Assembly: GCF_900156895.1 (NCBI RefSeq)
Contig: NZ_FTPD01000067.1
Location: 323,570-387,569, forward strand
Direction of reading: 5' to 3'
DNA: 64,000 bases
Source: Mesorhizobium prunaredense
GTDB lineage: Bacteria; Pseudomonadota; Alphaproteobacteria; Rhizobiales; Rhizobiaceae
In this document: positions 54,625-62,493 of the stretch, piece after piece
Layout of the letters: every line of letters begins with the position of its first letter
Position numbering within the stretch: position 1 is the stretch's first letter
The notes under the pieces: model-generated
The model's input: only the letters and a program-made list of their open reading frames with translations
Database searches by the model: none
Told to the model about the DNA's origin: nothing
Translations under genes and position numbers: made by a program

Positions 54625-55024
54625 TTGCCAGCTGGCCGGGCGGCCGCACCCGCGAAGCCGAAAGGCTGCGGGTGAGGAAAGTCCGGGCTCCATGGAGACA
54701 CGGTGCCGGTTAATGGCCGGCGGGGGCGACCCTAGGGAGAGTGCCACAGAAAGCAAACCGCCACGATCCGTCGTGGTAAGGGTGAAAGGGTGGGGTAAGA
54801 GCCCACCGCGCGACTGGCAACAGGAGCGGCACGGTAAACCCCACCGGGAGCAAGACCGAATAGGGGCGGTGCGAGGGGAAACCCTCGAGGGCTGTTTCCG
54901 GCTCACCGCCCGGGTAGGTTGCATGAGGCGCATGGCAACATGCGTCCAAGATGAATGGCCGCCACGTTCTCGCGCCGCAAGGGGCGAGGGCCATACAGAA
55001 CCCGGCTTACAGGCCAGCTGGCAA
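54625..55024 (+). ncRNA. rnpB: RNase P RNA component (type A)
   Basis: The approximately 400-nt gene is bounded by helix P1: GCCAGCTGGCC near 54627 pairs with GGCCAGCTGGC near 55012. Conserved core segments are present in order: 'GAGGAAAGTCCGGGCTCC' near 54672, 'AGGGTGAAAGGGTG' and 'GGTAAGAGCCCACCG' in the middle, 'GGCAACAGG..CACGGTAAACCCC', and 'AGATGAATGGCCGCC' plus 'ACAGAACCCGGCTTA' near the 3' end. It is the catalytic RNA that trims tRNA 5' leaders. The exact ends are estimated. Confidence 0.95.
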
Positions 55025-55157
55025 TTTCGTCCAGGTTCTACAAGGAAACTCCCTGATATCAGCGGGTTGCGTCTTCGGGCGCGCCTGCTGGTTCAGGCGC
55101 TTCATTGACTGAATCAGCTTTCACTGGGCTGTGCATCGAGCAAGCGTTTCTTGAAAC

Positions 55158-55178
55158 TGGTACGATTAAATCGTACCA
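55158..55178. promoter_or_regulatory. 21-bp palindromic operator of the ParD/ParE module
   Basis: Arms TGGTACGATT and AATCGTACCA are perfect inverted copies around a single A, 27 bp before the antitoxin start codon. It is probably the autoregulatory site of the antitoxin. It overlaps the only AT-rich stretch between rnpB and the module. Confidence 0.75.
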
Positions 55179-55205
55179 TAGGCCGGGCAATATCAGGAGC
55201 GCATC

Positions 55206-55490
55206 ATGGGCCAGGTCGACAAACGCAGCATCACGCTTTCGCCGGAACTGGCGGCGGCGGTCGACGATGTGGTCGCCGCCGGCGAATATGCTTCGGCGAG
55301 TGAGGTGATCCGCGACGCACTCAGGCAATGGAAGGACCGCCGTGACTTGCACGGCTACACAGTCGAGGAGTTGCGCAAGCTGGTGCAGGAGGGGATCGAC
55401 AGCGGACCGGCGCTGGACGGGCCGCCAATCATGGAACGACTGCGCGCCAAATATCTGAAAATGGCCGAGGCCAAAGGCCTTGAGGAGTGA
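55206..55490 (+). CDS. ParD family antitoxin (CC2985-like)
   Basis: The 94-residue protein has a ribbon-helix-helix start ('KRSITLSPELAAAVDDVVAAGEYASASEVIRDALRQWKDRRD', about residues 5-46) followed by an acidic toxin-binding tail, as in ParD/CC2985 antitoxins. CAGGAGCGCATC gives a good ribosome-binding site. It overlaps the ParE-like toxin gene by 4 bp. The strong dyad upstream fits negative autoregulation. Confidence 0.9.
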   Translation: MGQVDKRSITLSPELAAAVDDVVAAGEYASASEVIRDALRQWKDRRDLHGYTVEELRKLVQEGIDSGPALDGPPIMERLRAKYLKMAEAKGLEE

Positions 55491-55780
55491 AATACCGCCT
55501 GCTTCCTCAGGCATTAATCGACCTCGAACTTATCGGCGACTACATTGCCGAACACAATCCTGATGCGGCGATCCGCCTCGTGAACATCCTGGAGAGGCGT
55601 TGGGATTTATTGGCCCGGCATCCTTTCTCGGGCGCACCGCGCGAAGACATTGCGCCCGGCATCCGCCATCTGGTCGTCGGCGAATACCTCACCTTGTACC
55701 GTGTCGGCGAGGATGCAGTCGAGATCCTGCGCGTGCTGCATGGCCGGCGCAATATCGAAGCCGACGATCTGGCTTCGTGA
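55487..55780 (+). CDS. ParE/RelE family toxin
   Basis: The 97-residue protein matches the ParE pattern: 'YRLLPQALIDLELIGDYIAEHNPDAAIRLVNILERRWDLLARHPFSGAPREDIAPGIRHLVVGEYLTLYRV' and a C-terminal 'VEILRVLHGRRNIEADDL'. ParE toxins poison DNA gyrase, although some family members act differently. The start is GTG in the overlap with the antitoxin gene (GTGA). The pair lies between rnpB and the cystathionine gamma-lyase-like gene. Confidence 0.9.
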   Translation: MKYRLLPQALIDLELIGDYIAEHNPDAAIRLVNILERRWDLLARHPFSGAPREDIAPGIRHLVVGEYLTLYRVGEDAVEILRVLHGRRNIEADDLAS

Positions 55781-55806
55781 TCGGTTCGTTCAACCGCCGG
55801 CGCCGT

Positions 55807-56916
55807 CTAGCCCCGGGCCAGTGACGCCTCGATCGCCTGCCAAAGCGCTTCCACCGGCTCGCAGCCGACCGACAGGCGAACAAAGCCGGGCGGCACCGCA
55901 TCACCCCAACGGGCGCGCCGCTCGGCCGAAGAGTGGACGCCGCCGAAGGAGGTCGCCGGCTGGATCAGGGCGCAGGCGCCGATGAACGCTTCGGCCCTGG
56001 CCTCACTCCCCAGGTCGAGGCCGACAAGGAAGCCAAAACGTTCCATCTGGGTGGTCGCCAGATTGTGTGAAGGGTCATCCTCCAGTCCAGGAAAGCGGAC
56101 GGATTTCACGGCTCGATGATTTGTCAGGCGTCGGGCGATCAGTTCGGCCGATCTGCACATGCACTCGAAGCGGACTTCCAGCGTCTCGAGGCCCCGATGG
56201 ACCAGCCAGGCTTCGAATGGTCCCGGGATGGAGCCCGACAGTTTGCGCCACTCGCGGATGGCGGTGATGATGCCGGCGTCACGGCTGGCGACATGGCCGA
56301 ACAGCGCGTCGGAATGGCCATTGGGCGCCTTTGTGTCGGCGGCAACGACGATGTCGGCGCCGAGGTCGAGCGGGCGCTGACCGTAAGGCGTCATCGTGGT
56401 GTTGTCGGCGACGACCAGCGCGCCGGCCTCGTGCGCAAGCCGCGCCACGCCGGCCAGGTCGCAAATGTCCAGCCCGGGATTGGATGGGGTCTCGACGAAC
56501 ACCAGCCGGAAGCCGGAAAAACCGCCGTCCACAAAGGACTTGGTCGGTCGTGTGTCGAACGACACGCCTAAAGGCTTGAGGAAGCGCTCGGCAAGCAGGC
56601 GCGGCGTGTAGTAGCCATCGGACGGCAACAGGATGCGATCGCCTGCCTTGAGCAGGGCGAAGAAGACCGCCGCGATCGCGGCCATGCCCGACGGGAACGC
56701 TACGGACGGCGCGTCCTCAAGGTGGCCGAGCATGTCTTCCACCGCCTCCCATGTCGGATTGTCGTAGCGCCCGTACTGGCTGACGCCGGCCGGGCTGCCG
56801 GGCAGATGGAAAGTTGTCGTCATTGTCAGCGGCAGCGAGACCGGATCGCCCTTGGCGAGCTTGACGCCACGCAAATGGGCGAGGGTGGCGGCGCGCGACT
56901 TCGCTGTTTCGGACAT
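55807..56916 (-). CDS. Cystathionine gamma-lyase-like PLP enzyme (trans-sulfuration family)
   Basis: This 369-residue Cys/Met metabolism enzyme shows 'YGRYDNPTWEAVEDMLGHLEDAPSVAFPSGMAAIAAV' (PLP phosphate region), 'VETPSNPGLDICDL', the ring-binding Asp in 'VVADNTTMTPYGQRPL' and the Schiff-base lysine in 'VVAADTKAPNGHSDALFGHV'. The C-terminal 'FGGVHSSAERRARWG' and 'FVRLSVGCEP' are typical. The sequence around the lysine (DTKAPNGHSD rather than the usual TKYxxGHSD) and the shorter length separate it from housekeeping MetB/MetC, so the specificity is uncertain. It is divergent from mraZ. Confidence 0.85.
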   Translation of the reverse strand: MSETAKSRAATLAHLRGVKLAKGDPVSLPLTMTTTFHLPGSPAGVSQYGRYDNPTWEAVEDMLGHLEDAPSVAFPSGMAAIAAVFFALLKAGDRILLPSDGYYTPRLLAERFLKPLGVSFDTRPTKSFVDGGFSGFRLVFVETPSNPGLDICDLAGVARLAHEAGALVVADNTTMTPYGQRPLDLGADIVVAADTKAPNGHSDALFGHVASRDAGIITAIREWRKLSGSIPGPFEAWLVHRGLETLEVRFECMCRSAELIARRLTNHRAVKSVRFPGLEDDPSHNLATTQMERFGFLVGLDLGSEARAEAFIGACALIQPATSFGGVHSSAERRARWGDAVPPGFVRLSVGCEPVEALWQAIEASLARG

Positions 56917-57343
56917 CGTTTTTCGAACCCTGACTTTGAGGAGAAGGATGCGCAGACGCTATGCCGGGTGACACCGGCAGGCAAGCGCTGAACCGCGCCG
57001 GAAAACCGCTCTAAACGCTTCGTTAGGCTTAATGGAGCATAAACACGGGAGTGCCGTCAAAGCTGCCCTCATCGGTTGTGGCGCGCGTTTTGTGAAGCCT
57101 ATTCCCGTTGACGCCCATAGTGCCCCATGATATCCCATTCAGATATTCAAGCCTTCGTTCCGCGTCAGGGTGAAGCGTACGCCAATCGGGCAGCCGCGGC
57201 GCCTGCGCGTTTGCCTGTTTTCGCCTTTCGGAACGAAGTGAGTTTTGGGCGGAACGAAGCGAGTTTTGGGCAGGGACCGCGCTGCGGCGGCGCGGGCGGG
57301 AAGATGCAGAGGGGTGCGGCGGCGCAAGCGGCCGTAACGCGTA
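56917..57343. promoter_or_regulatory. Divergent intergenic region upstream of the dcw cluster
   Basis: This 427-bp region between the cystathionine gamma-lyase-like gene and mraZ should hold the dcw promoter. The one clear structure is a pair of 21-bp tandem repeats at 57230-57271, listed separately. A long open frame running through it on the plus strand joins rsmH in the same phase, but it has no domain and overlaps mraZ. Confidence 0.5.
57230..57271 (+). repeat. Two tandem 21-bp repeats upstream of mraZ
   Basis: The unit begins GGAACGAAG and ends AGTTTTGGGC. The two adjacent copies differ at one base (T/C at unit position 10). Each contains a TTTTGGGC core, which resembles the TGGG repeats bound by MraZ in other bacteria. 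The pair lies 73-114 bp before the mraZ start. Confidence 0.6.
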
Positions 57344-57802
57344 ATGGACCGGTTTCTGTCAAGCGCGGTGAACAGGATCGATGCGAAGGGGCGGGTGTCC
57401 GTTCCAGCGCATTTCCGTGCGGTTGTGCAGAAGCGCGGTTATTCGGAACTCTATGCGCTGCGCTGCCTGGACCGTCCGGCGCTGGATGTCGGCGGGCTCG
57501 ACCTGCTCGACCGCTACGAGCAGCGCATCGCGCAGGAAGACCCCTTCCTGCAGACCTCGGACGACATGTCGTTCTTCTGCCATGGCGATGGAACCTTTCT
57601 CAAGCTCGATCAGGACGGCCGCATCTCGATGACCGATTTCATCCGCGAGCACACCGGCATTTCCGCGGAAGTGGCTTTTGTCGGCCGCGGCAATTTCTTT
57701 CAGATCTGGGAACCTGGGCGGCTAACCGCCTATGGGGCGGAGGCACGCGCCCGGCTTTTGCAGCTTCGGCAGGGGACGAAGCCTGGGGAGCGGCCGGAAT
57801 GA
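57344..57802 (+). CDS. mraZ: Division/cell wall cluster transcriptional repressor MraZ
   Basis: The 152-residue protein has two SpoVT/AbrB-like MraZ repeats: 'NRIDAKGRVSVPAHFRAVV' near the N-terminus and 'LKLDQDGRISMTDFIREHTGISAEVAFVGRGNFFQIW' near residue 84. MraZ binds repeats upstream of its own operon and controls the dcw cluster. The start lacks a strong ribosome-binding site. It overlaps rsmH by 4 bp (ATGA). The tandem repeat at 57230-57271 is a candidate binding site. Confidence 0.95.
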   Translation: MDRFLSSAVNRIDAKGRVSVPAHFRAVVQKRGYSELYALRCLDRPALDVGGLDLLDRYEQRIAQEDPFLQTSDDMSFFCHGDGTFLKLDQDGRISMTDFIREHTGISAEVAFVGRGNFFQIWEPGRLTAYGAEARARLLQLRQGTKPGERPE

Positions 57803-58845
57803 TGGCGGGCTACGGCGATGACCCTCACGCCGTTGGCGGACCGGCCCGTCACATTCCGGTCCTCCTTGCCGAAGTGCTGGAGGCGCTTTCGCCCAAAACT
57901 GGCGAGGTGTTCGTCGACGGCACATTCGGCGCCGGCGGCTACGCCAAAGCCATTCTGGCGAGCGGCGCCTCGGTTGTCGCGATCGACCGCGATCCGGATG
58001 CGATTGCTGCCGGTCGTGTTCTCGAGCAACAATCGGGCGGCAGGCTCCGGCTCGTCCAGGCGCCGTTCTCGACATTGGACGAGCATGTCGAAAGCGCTGA
58101 CGGCGTCGTGCTCGACATCGGCATCTCCTCCATGCAGATCGATCAGGCGGAGCGCGGTTTTTCGTTCCGTGCCGACGGACCGCTCGATATGCGCATGGCG
58201 CAAGCGGGCTTGAGCGCCGCCGATGTCGTCAATTCTTTCAAGGTGGGCGATCTTGCCCGCATCTTCGGGTTTCTTGGCGAAGAGCGCCATGCCGGCCGCA
58301 TCGCCCGCATGATTGAAAGCCGTCGCGAAAAACATCCGTTCGAGCGCACGCTCGACCTTGCAGATGCCATTGAGACGCATATCGGCCGCGCGCCGAAGGA
58401 CAAGATCCATCCGGCGACCCGCGTCTTCCAGGCGTTGCGCATTTTCGTCAACGACGAACTCGGCGAACTGGCCAAAGCGCTGTTTGCGGCTGAACGCGTG
58501 CTGAAACCGGGCGGGCGGCTGGCCGTGGTGACGTTCCACTCCCTGGAAGACCGTATCGTCAAGCGCTTCATCGCCGATCGCGCCGATGCGGCGAGCGGAT
58601 CGCGGCACCTGCCCGAGGCGCAGGCGCGCAGCGCCACATTCAAAAAGATCGGCAGCGGCGTGACGCCCGGTGAGGCCGAGATATCGGCCAATCCGCGGGC
58701 GCGCTCGGCAAGGCTGCGCGCTGCGATCCGCACCGACGCGCCGGCGCGCGCCGGCGATTTTTCGATTTTCGGGCTTCCAAAACTTCCTGATCCAAAACTT
58801 CCCGGCCCAAAACTTCCCGGCGTCGAGCGGCCGGGAGAGAGGTGA
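57799..58845 (+). CDS. rsmH: 16S rRNA (cytosine1402-N4)-methyltransferase RsmH
   Basis: This 348-residue SAM methyltransferase has 'RHIPVLLAEVLEAL', motif I 'FVDGTFGAGGYAKAIL', 'DGVVLDIGISSMQIDQAERGFSFRADGPLDMRM' and 'LAVVTFHSLEDRIVKRFI'. It methylates C1402 in the ribosomal P site. The start ATG at 57799 lies 8 nt after GGGGAG and overlaps the mraZ stop. The C-terminal tail carries three 15-bp repeats (58777-58821) encoding a Pro/Lys/Leu motif. This is unusual for the family. Confidence 0.95.
   Translation: MMAGYGDDPHAVGGPARHIPVLLAEVLEALSPKTGEVFVDGTFGAGGYAKAILASGASVVAIDRDPDAIAAGRVLEQQSGGRLRLVQAPFSTLDEHVESADGVVLDIGISSMQIDQAERGFSFRADGPLDMRMAQAGLSAADVVNSFKVGDLARIFGFLGEERHAGRIARMIESRREKHPFERTLDLADAIETHIGRAPKDKIHPATRVFQALRIFVNDELGELAKALFAAERVLKPGGRLAVVTFHSLEDRIVKRFIADRADAASGSRHLPEAQARSATFKKIGSGVTPGEAEISANPRARSARLRAAIRTDAPARAGDFSIFGLPKLPDPKLPGPKLPGVERPGER
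58777..58821 (+). repeat. Three tandem 15-bp repeats in the rsmH C-terminal tail
   Basis: CCAAAACTTCCTGAT is followed by two copies of CCAAAACTTCCCGGC. In frame they encode PKLPD, PKLPG and PKLPG, lying after the conserved RsmH core and 25 bp before the rsmH stop. Confidence 0.75.
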
Positions 58846-58849
58846 GCAC

Positions 58850-59242
58850 GTGTTTCGTACCAGCGACATAGTCCTTATCGCCGTCATGGTTTCGGCCGCG
58901 GCCTTGACCTTCAAGACCAAGCGCGAGGCCGAGGAGCAATTGGCGGCGGTGCACAAGATCCAGGCGCAGATCCGCTACGAGGAGGATACGATCGATCTCC
59001 TGAAGGCGGACTGGAGCCTGCTTACCCAGCCGTCGCGCCTGCAAAAGCTGGCCGAGATCTATAAATCGCAACTCGAGCTCGAGCCGGTCAGCGCCCGCCA
59101 GATCATCGGGCTGGACGATCTGCCGGCAAAACCCCTTACCATCGAGGACCTTTCGTCCGAGCGGCTGGGCGGCATGGCCGACAGTTCCGGCAAGGAACCG
59201 ATGGGCAACGACCCCGTGATCACCGGAGGCATCGTCCAATGA
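58850..59242 (+). CDS. ftsL: Cell division protein FtsL
   Basis: This 130-residue bitopic protein has a short cytoplasmic start, one membrane helix (about residues 5-20; IVLIAVMVSAAALTF) and a periplasmic coiled coil ('KTKREAEEQLAAVHKIQAQIRYEEDTIDLLKADWSLLTQPSRLQKLAE'), as in alphaproteobacterial FtsL. It sits between rsmH and ftsI, the conserved dcw position. The start is GTG at 58850 after GAGAGGTGAG. The longer frame upstream is inside rsmH. It forms the FtsQBL complex that activates FtsI and FtsW. Confidence 0.9.
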   Translation: MFRTSDIVLIAVMVSAAALTFKTKREAEEQLAAVHKIQAQIRYEEDTIDLLKADWSLLTQPSRLQKLAEIYKSQLELEPVSARQIIGLDDLPAKPLTIEDLSSERLGGMADSSGKEPMGNDPVITGGIVQ

Positions 59243-60984
59243 TCGCCAAACTTGCCAGGGCCGCAAGAGTTCCCTTGCTCGCCAGTCTGCTGACGCGCCG
59301 CGCCAAGTCCGGCGACGACGGATCGATTGTGGTCGAAGGCGCCCGCAAGGCGACCGGCGGCAAGGGCAGGACCCGCGTCGTGATGACGATGGCGGTGTTT
59401 TTCGGCATCTATCTGACCATCACCGGGCGGCTGGTCTATCTTGGTTTCCAGAACCCCGACCTGTCCGGCGGTCCGCAGAGCCGGGTGACGGCGTCGCGGC
59501 CCGACATCGTCGACCGCAACGGCGAAGTTCTGGCGACCGACATCAAGACGGCGTCGCTGTTTGCCGAACCGCGCCGCATTGTCGACGCCGACGAGGCGAT
59601 CGAAAAACTGGCGACGGTGCTTCCCGAAATCGACTACGAGCAGACCTATCACAAGCTGAAGAGCGGCGCCGGCTTCGTCTGGCTGCAGCGGCAACTGACG
59701 CCCAAGCAACAATCGGAGATTCTGCAGCTCGGCATTCCCGGCGTCGGCTTCCGCACCGAAAAGCGCCGCTTCTACCCGGCCGGCGAAACCTCGTCCTACA
59801 TTGTCGGCCTCACCAACATCGACAACCAGGGCATCTCCGGCATGGAGAAATACATCGACGAACAGGGGCTGAGCGATCTTCAGGCGTCCGGCTTGGCGGT
59901 GGCCAAGGATTTGAAGCCGGTGCAGCTCTCGATCGACCTGCGCGTCCAGCATATCGTGCGCGACGAGGTCGCCACCGGCATGGAAAAATACCGCGCAATC
60001 GCGGCGGGCGCCGTCGTTCTCAATGTCAAGACCGGCGAAGTGGTCGCGATGGCCTCGGTTCCGGACTTCGATCCGAACAATCCCTATAATGCGCACGACA
60101 AGGACCGCTTGAACCGCATGTCGGCCGGCCTCTACGAGATGGGCTCGACCTTGAAGAGCTTTACCACCGCCATGGCGCTCGATTCCGGCAAAGTGACGCT
60201 GGAAAGCCGTTTCGACGCTACGCGCCCGATCAGGATCGGCCGCCAGACCATCCATGATTTTCATGGCAAGTCCCGGGTGCTGTCGGTGCCCGAAGTGTTC
60301 ATCTATTCGTCCAACATCGGTTCGGCCAAGGAAGCCGAAGCGGTTGGTATCGAGGGGCACCGCGAATTCCTGCATCGCCTGGGCATCCTCGAGAGAATGC
60401 AGACGGAACTGCCTGAGGTCGCCCGCCCGACCGAGCCCAAAGTCTGGAAACAGGTCCATTCGATCACCATCGCCTTTGGTCACGGTGTGTCGACGACGCC
60501 GCTGCAGACGGCGGTCGGCTGTGCCGCGCTGATGAACGGAGGCTATCTGATCCAGCCGACATTCCTGAGACGGGCGCGGGAACAGGCGATGTCGGTGGCC
60601 AAGAAAGTCGTCAGCGACAAGACCTCCGAGAACATGCGCTATCTCTACGCACTCAATGCCGAGAAAGGCTCAGGCAGGAACGCCAGGGTTCCAGGTTATC
60701 GCGTCGGCGGCAAGACGGGAACGGCCGAGAAGGTTGTCAACGGCCGCTACTCAAAGGACAAGAACTTCAACGCCTTCGTCGCGGCTTTCCCGATGGACGA
60801 TCCACAATACATCGTGCTTACCATCGCCGACGAACCGAAGCCGGAAAAACCCGGCATGGGTGCGACGGCCGCCTCGAATGCTGGCGTCATGGCTGCAAAC
60901 ATTATCCGACGTTCGGCTTCCATGCTTGGCGTGAAGCCAGATTTCAGCCATGAAAATGGTGCAACGCTGGTTTCCTATCAGTGA
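59239..60984 (+). CDS. ftsI: Peptidoglycan D,D-transpeptidase FtsI (PBP3)
   Basis: The 581-residue class B penicillin-binding protein has one N-terminal membrane helix (about residues 50-70), a pedestal domain and a transpeptidase domain. Its motifs are the SxxK in 'MGSTLKSFTTAMAL', the SxN in 'FIYSSNIGSAKEAE' and 'RVGGKTGTAEKV'. It cross-links septal peptidoglycan. It overlaps ftsL by 4 bp (ATGA). A basic N-terminal cytoplasmic part of about 45 residues precedes the helix. Confidence 0.95.
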   Translation: MIAKLARAARVPLLASLLTRRAKSGDDGSIVVEGARKATGGKGRTRVVMTMAVFFGIYLTITGRLVYLGFQNPDLSGGPQSRVTASRPDIVDRNGEVLATDIKTASLFAEPRRIVDADEAIEKLATVLPEIDYEQTYHKLKSGAGFVWLQRQLTPKQQSEILQLGIPGVGFRTEKRRFYPAGETSSYIVGLTNIDNQGISGMEKYIDEQGLSDLQASGLAVAKDLKPVQLSIDLRVQHIVRDEVATGMEKYRAIAAGAVVLNVKTGEVVAMASVPDFDPNNPYNAHDKDRLNRMSAGLYEMGSTLKSFTTAMALDSGKVTLESRFDATRPIRIGRQTIHDFHGKSRVLSVPEVFIYSSNIGSAKEAEAVGIEGHREFLHRLGILERMQTELPEVARPTEPKVWKQVHSITIAFGHGVSTTPLQTAVGCAALMNGGYLIQPTFLRRAREQAMSVAKKVVSDKTSENMRYLYALNAEKGSGRNARVPGYRVGGKTGTAEKVVNGRYSKDKNFNAFVAAFPMDDPQYIVLTIADEPKPEKPGMGATAASNAGVMAANIIRRSASMLGVKPDFSHENGATLVSYQ

Positions 60985-61038
60985 TTCTGAGGGCGCGCCG
61001 GCAACTGCGCGCTATTTTGTTGCTATGAACGGGGTTCG

Positions 61039-62493
61039 ATGAAGCTGAAAGACCTAGCCGGTATCCTGCCTGTCGAGGGGACAGCTTCCTTCGATACGGA
61101 GGTTACCGGGATTTCTTCGGATTCCCGCCAGGTAGGACCGGGCGTGGTCTTCTTCGCGCTCGCTGGCACCAAGACCGATGGCGCGGCCTATGCCGCCGAT
61201 GCCGCCAAGCGCGGCGCCGCAGCGATCGTGGCCGGCAAGGGCAGCGCCGTCGCCGGACTGCCGGTGCTGGTTTTCGCCGTCGACGATCCGCGCTTGGCGC
61301 TGGCGCTGAGTGCGGCCCGCTACTTCGGCAGGCAGCCGCAAACCATGGTCGCGGTGACCGGCACCAGCGGCAAGACATCGGTTGCGGCTTTCACCAGGCA
61401 GATCTGGGAGCAGTCAGGCTTTGCCGCTGCTTCGATCGGCACAACCGGCGTGGTGGCGCCGCACCGCAACGAGTACGGCTCGCTGACCACCCCCGACCCG
61501 GTCGACCTGCACAGGCTGCTGCGCGAACTGGCGGATGCCGGCGTCACCCACGCATCGATGGAGGCCTCCAGCCATGGTCTCGATCAGCGCCGGCTTGACG
61601 GCGTGAAGCTCGCAGCCGGCGGGTTCACCAATCTCGGCCGCGATCACATGGACTATCATCCGACAGTCGAGCATTATCATCGCGCCAAGCTGCGCCTGTT
61701 CGACGCGCTGCTGCCGAAGGGCGCGCCGGCCGTCATCTTTGCCGACGATCCCTGGTCGGAGCCGACGATCCAGGCGGCAAGGGCCGCGGGACTGGATGTG
61801 CTGACGGTTGGCCGCCACGGCGAATTCCTGACACTGAAGCGGGTCGAGCACGAGCGCCACCGCCAACGCGCCGAGGTGGAAGTCGATGGCGTTCTCCACG
61901 AGATCGACCTGCCGCTGGCCGGCGATTTCCAGATCGCCAATGCCCTGGTTTCGGCGGGCCTCGCCATCTCCACTGGAACACCTGCCGCCAAAGCCCTGAT
62001 GGCGTTGGAGAAATTGAAGGGCGCCCCGGGCCGGCTGGACCTTGTTGGCACCACTGCCAACGGTGCGCCGGTCTATGTCGATTACGCGCACAAGCCGGAC
62101 GCGCTGGAAAACGTGCTGGCCTCGGTGCGGCCGTTCACCACCGGCCGCGTCATCGTCGTGTTCGGCTGTGGCGGCGACCGCGACCGCGGCAAGCGGCCGA
62201 TCATGGGGGGGATCGCCACGCGGCTCGCCGATGTCGTCATCGTCACCGACGACAATCCGCGCTCGGAAGTGCCCGAAACGATCCGTGCCGCGATCCTTGC
62301 CGCTGCACCCGGCGGCATCGAGATCGGCGATCGGCGCAAGGCGATCCACCAGGCTGTCGCCATGCTCCATGCCGGCGACACGCTGATCGTGGCCGGCAAG
62401 GGGCATGAGGAAGGCCAGACCATCGGCGCCGAGACGCTGCATTTTTCCGACCATGAGGAGGTTCGCGCCGCGCTCCGGGAGCGCGCCGCATGA
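61039..62493 (+). CDS. murE: UDP-MurNAc-L-Ala-D-Glu:meso-diaminopimelate ligase MurE
   Basis: This 484-residue Mur ligase has an ATP site 'VAVTGTSGKTSVAAFTRQIW', the carbamylated-lysine region 'NLGRDHMDYHPTVEHYHRAKLRLF' and 'VYVDYAHKPDALENVL'. Its specificity motif is DNPR ('VIVTDDNPRSEVPETIR'), which indicates meso-diaminopimelate as the added residue. It overlaps murF by 4 bp. It is the third-step amino acid ligase of the cytoplasmic wall pathway. Confidence 0.96.
   Translation: MKLKDLAGILPVEGTASFDTEVTGISSDSRQVGPGVVFFALAGTKTDGAAYAADAAKRGAAAIVAGKGSAVAGLPVLVFAVDDPRLALALSAARYFGRQPQTMVAVTGTSGKTSVAAFTRQIWEQSGFAAASIGTTGVVAPHRNEYGSLTTPDPVDLHRLLRELADAGVTHASMEASSHGLDQRRLDGVKLAAGGFTNLGRDHMDYHPTVEHYHRAKLRLFDALLPKGAPAVIFADDPWSEPTIQAARAAGLDVLTVGRHGEFLTLKRVEHERHRQRAEVEVDGVLHEIDLPLAGDFQIANALVSAGLAISTGTPAAKALMALEKLKGAPGRLDLVGTTANGAPVYVDYAHKPDALENVLASVRPFTTGRVIVVFGCGGDRDRGKRPIMGGIATRLADVVIVTDDNPRSEVPETIRAAILAAAPGGIEIGDRRKAIHQAVAMLHAGDTLIVAGKGHEEGQTIGAETLHFSDHEEVRAALRERAA

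Noticed and set aside
57127..57798. Long 5' extension of the rsmH frame
   Set aside because: It overlaps the whole of mraZ in another frame. The ATG at 57799 with GGGGAG is the real start.
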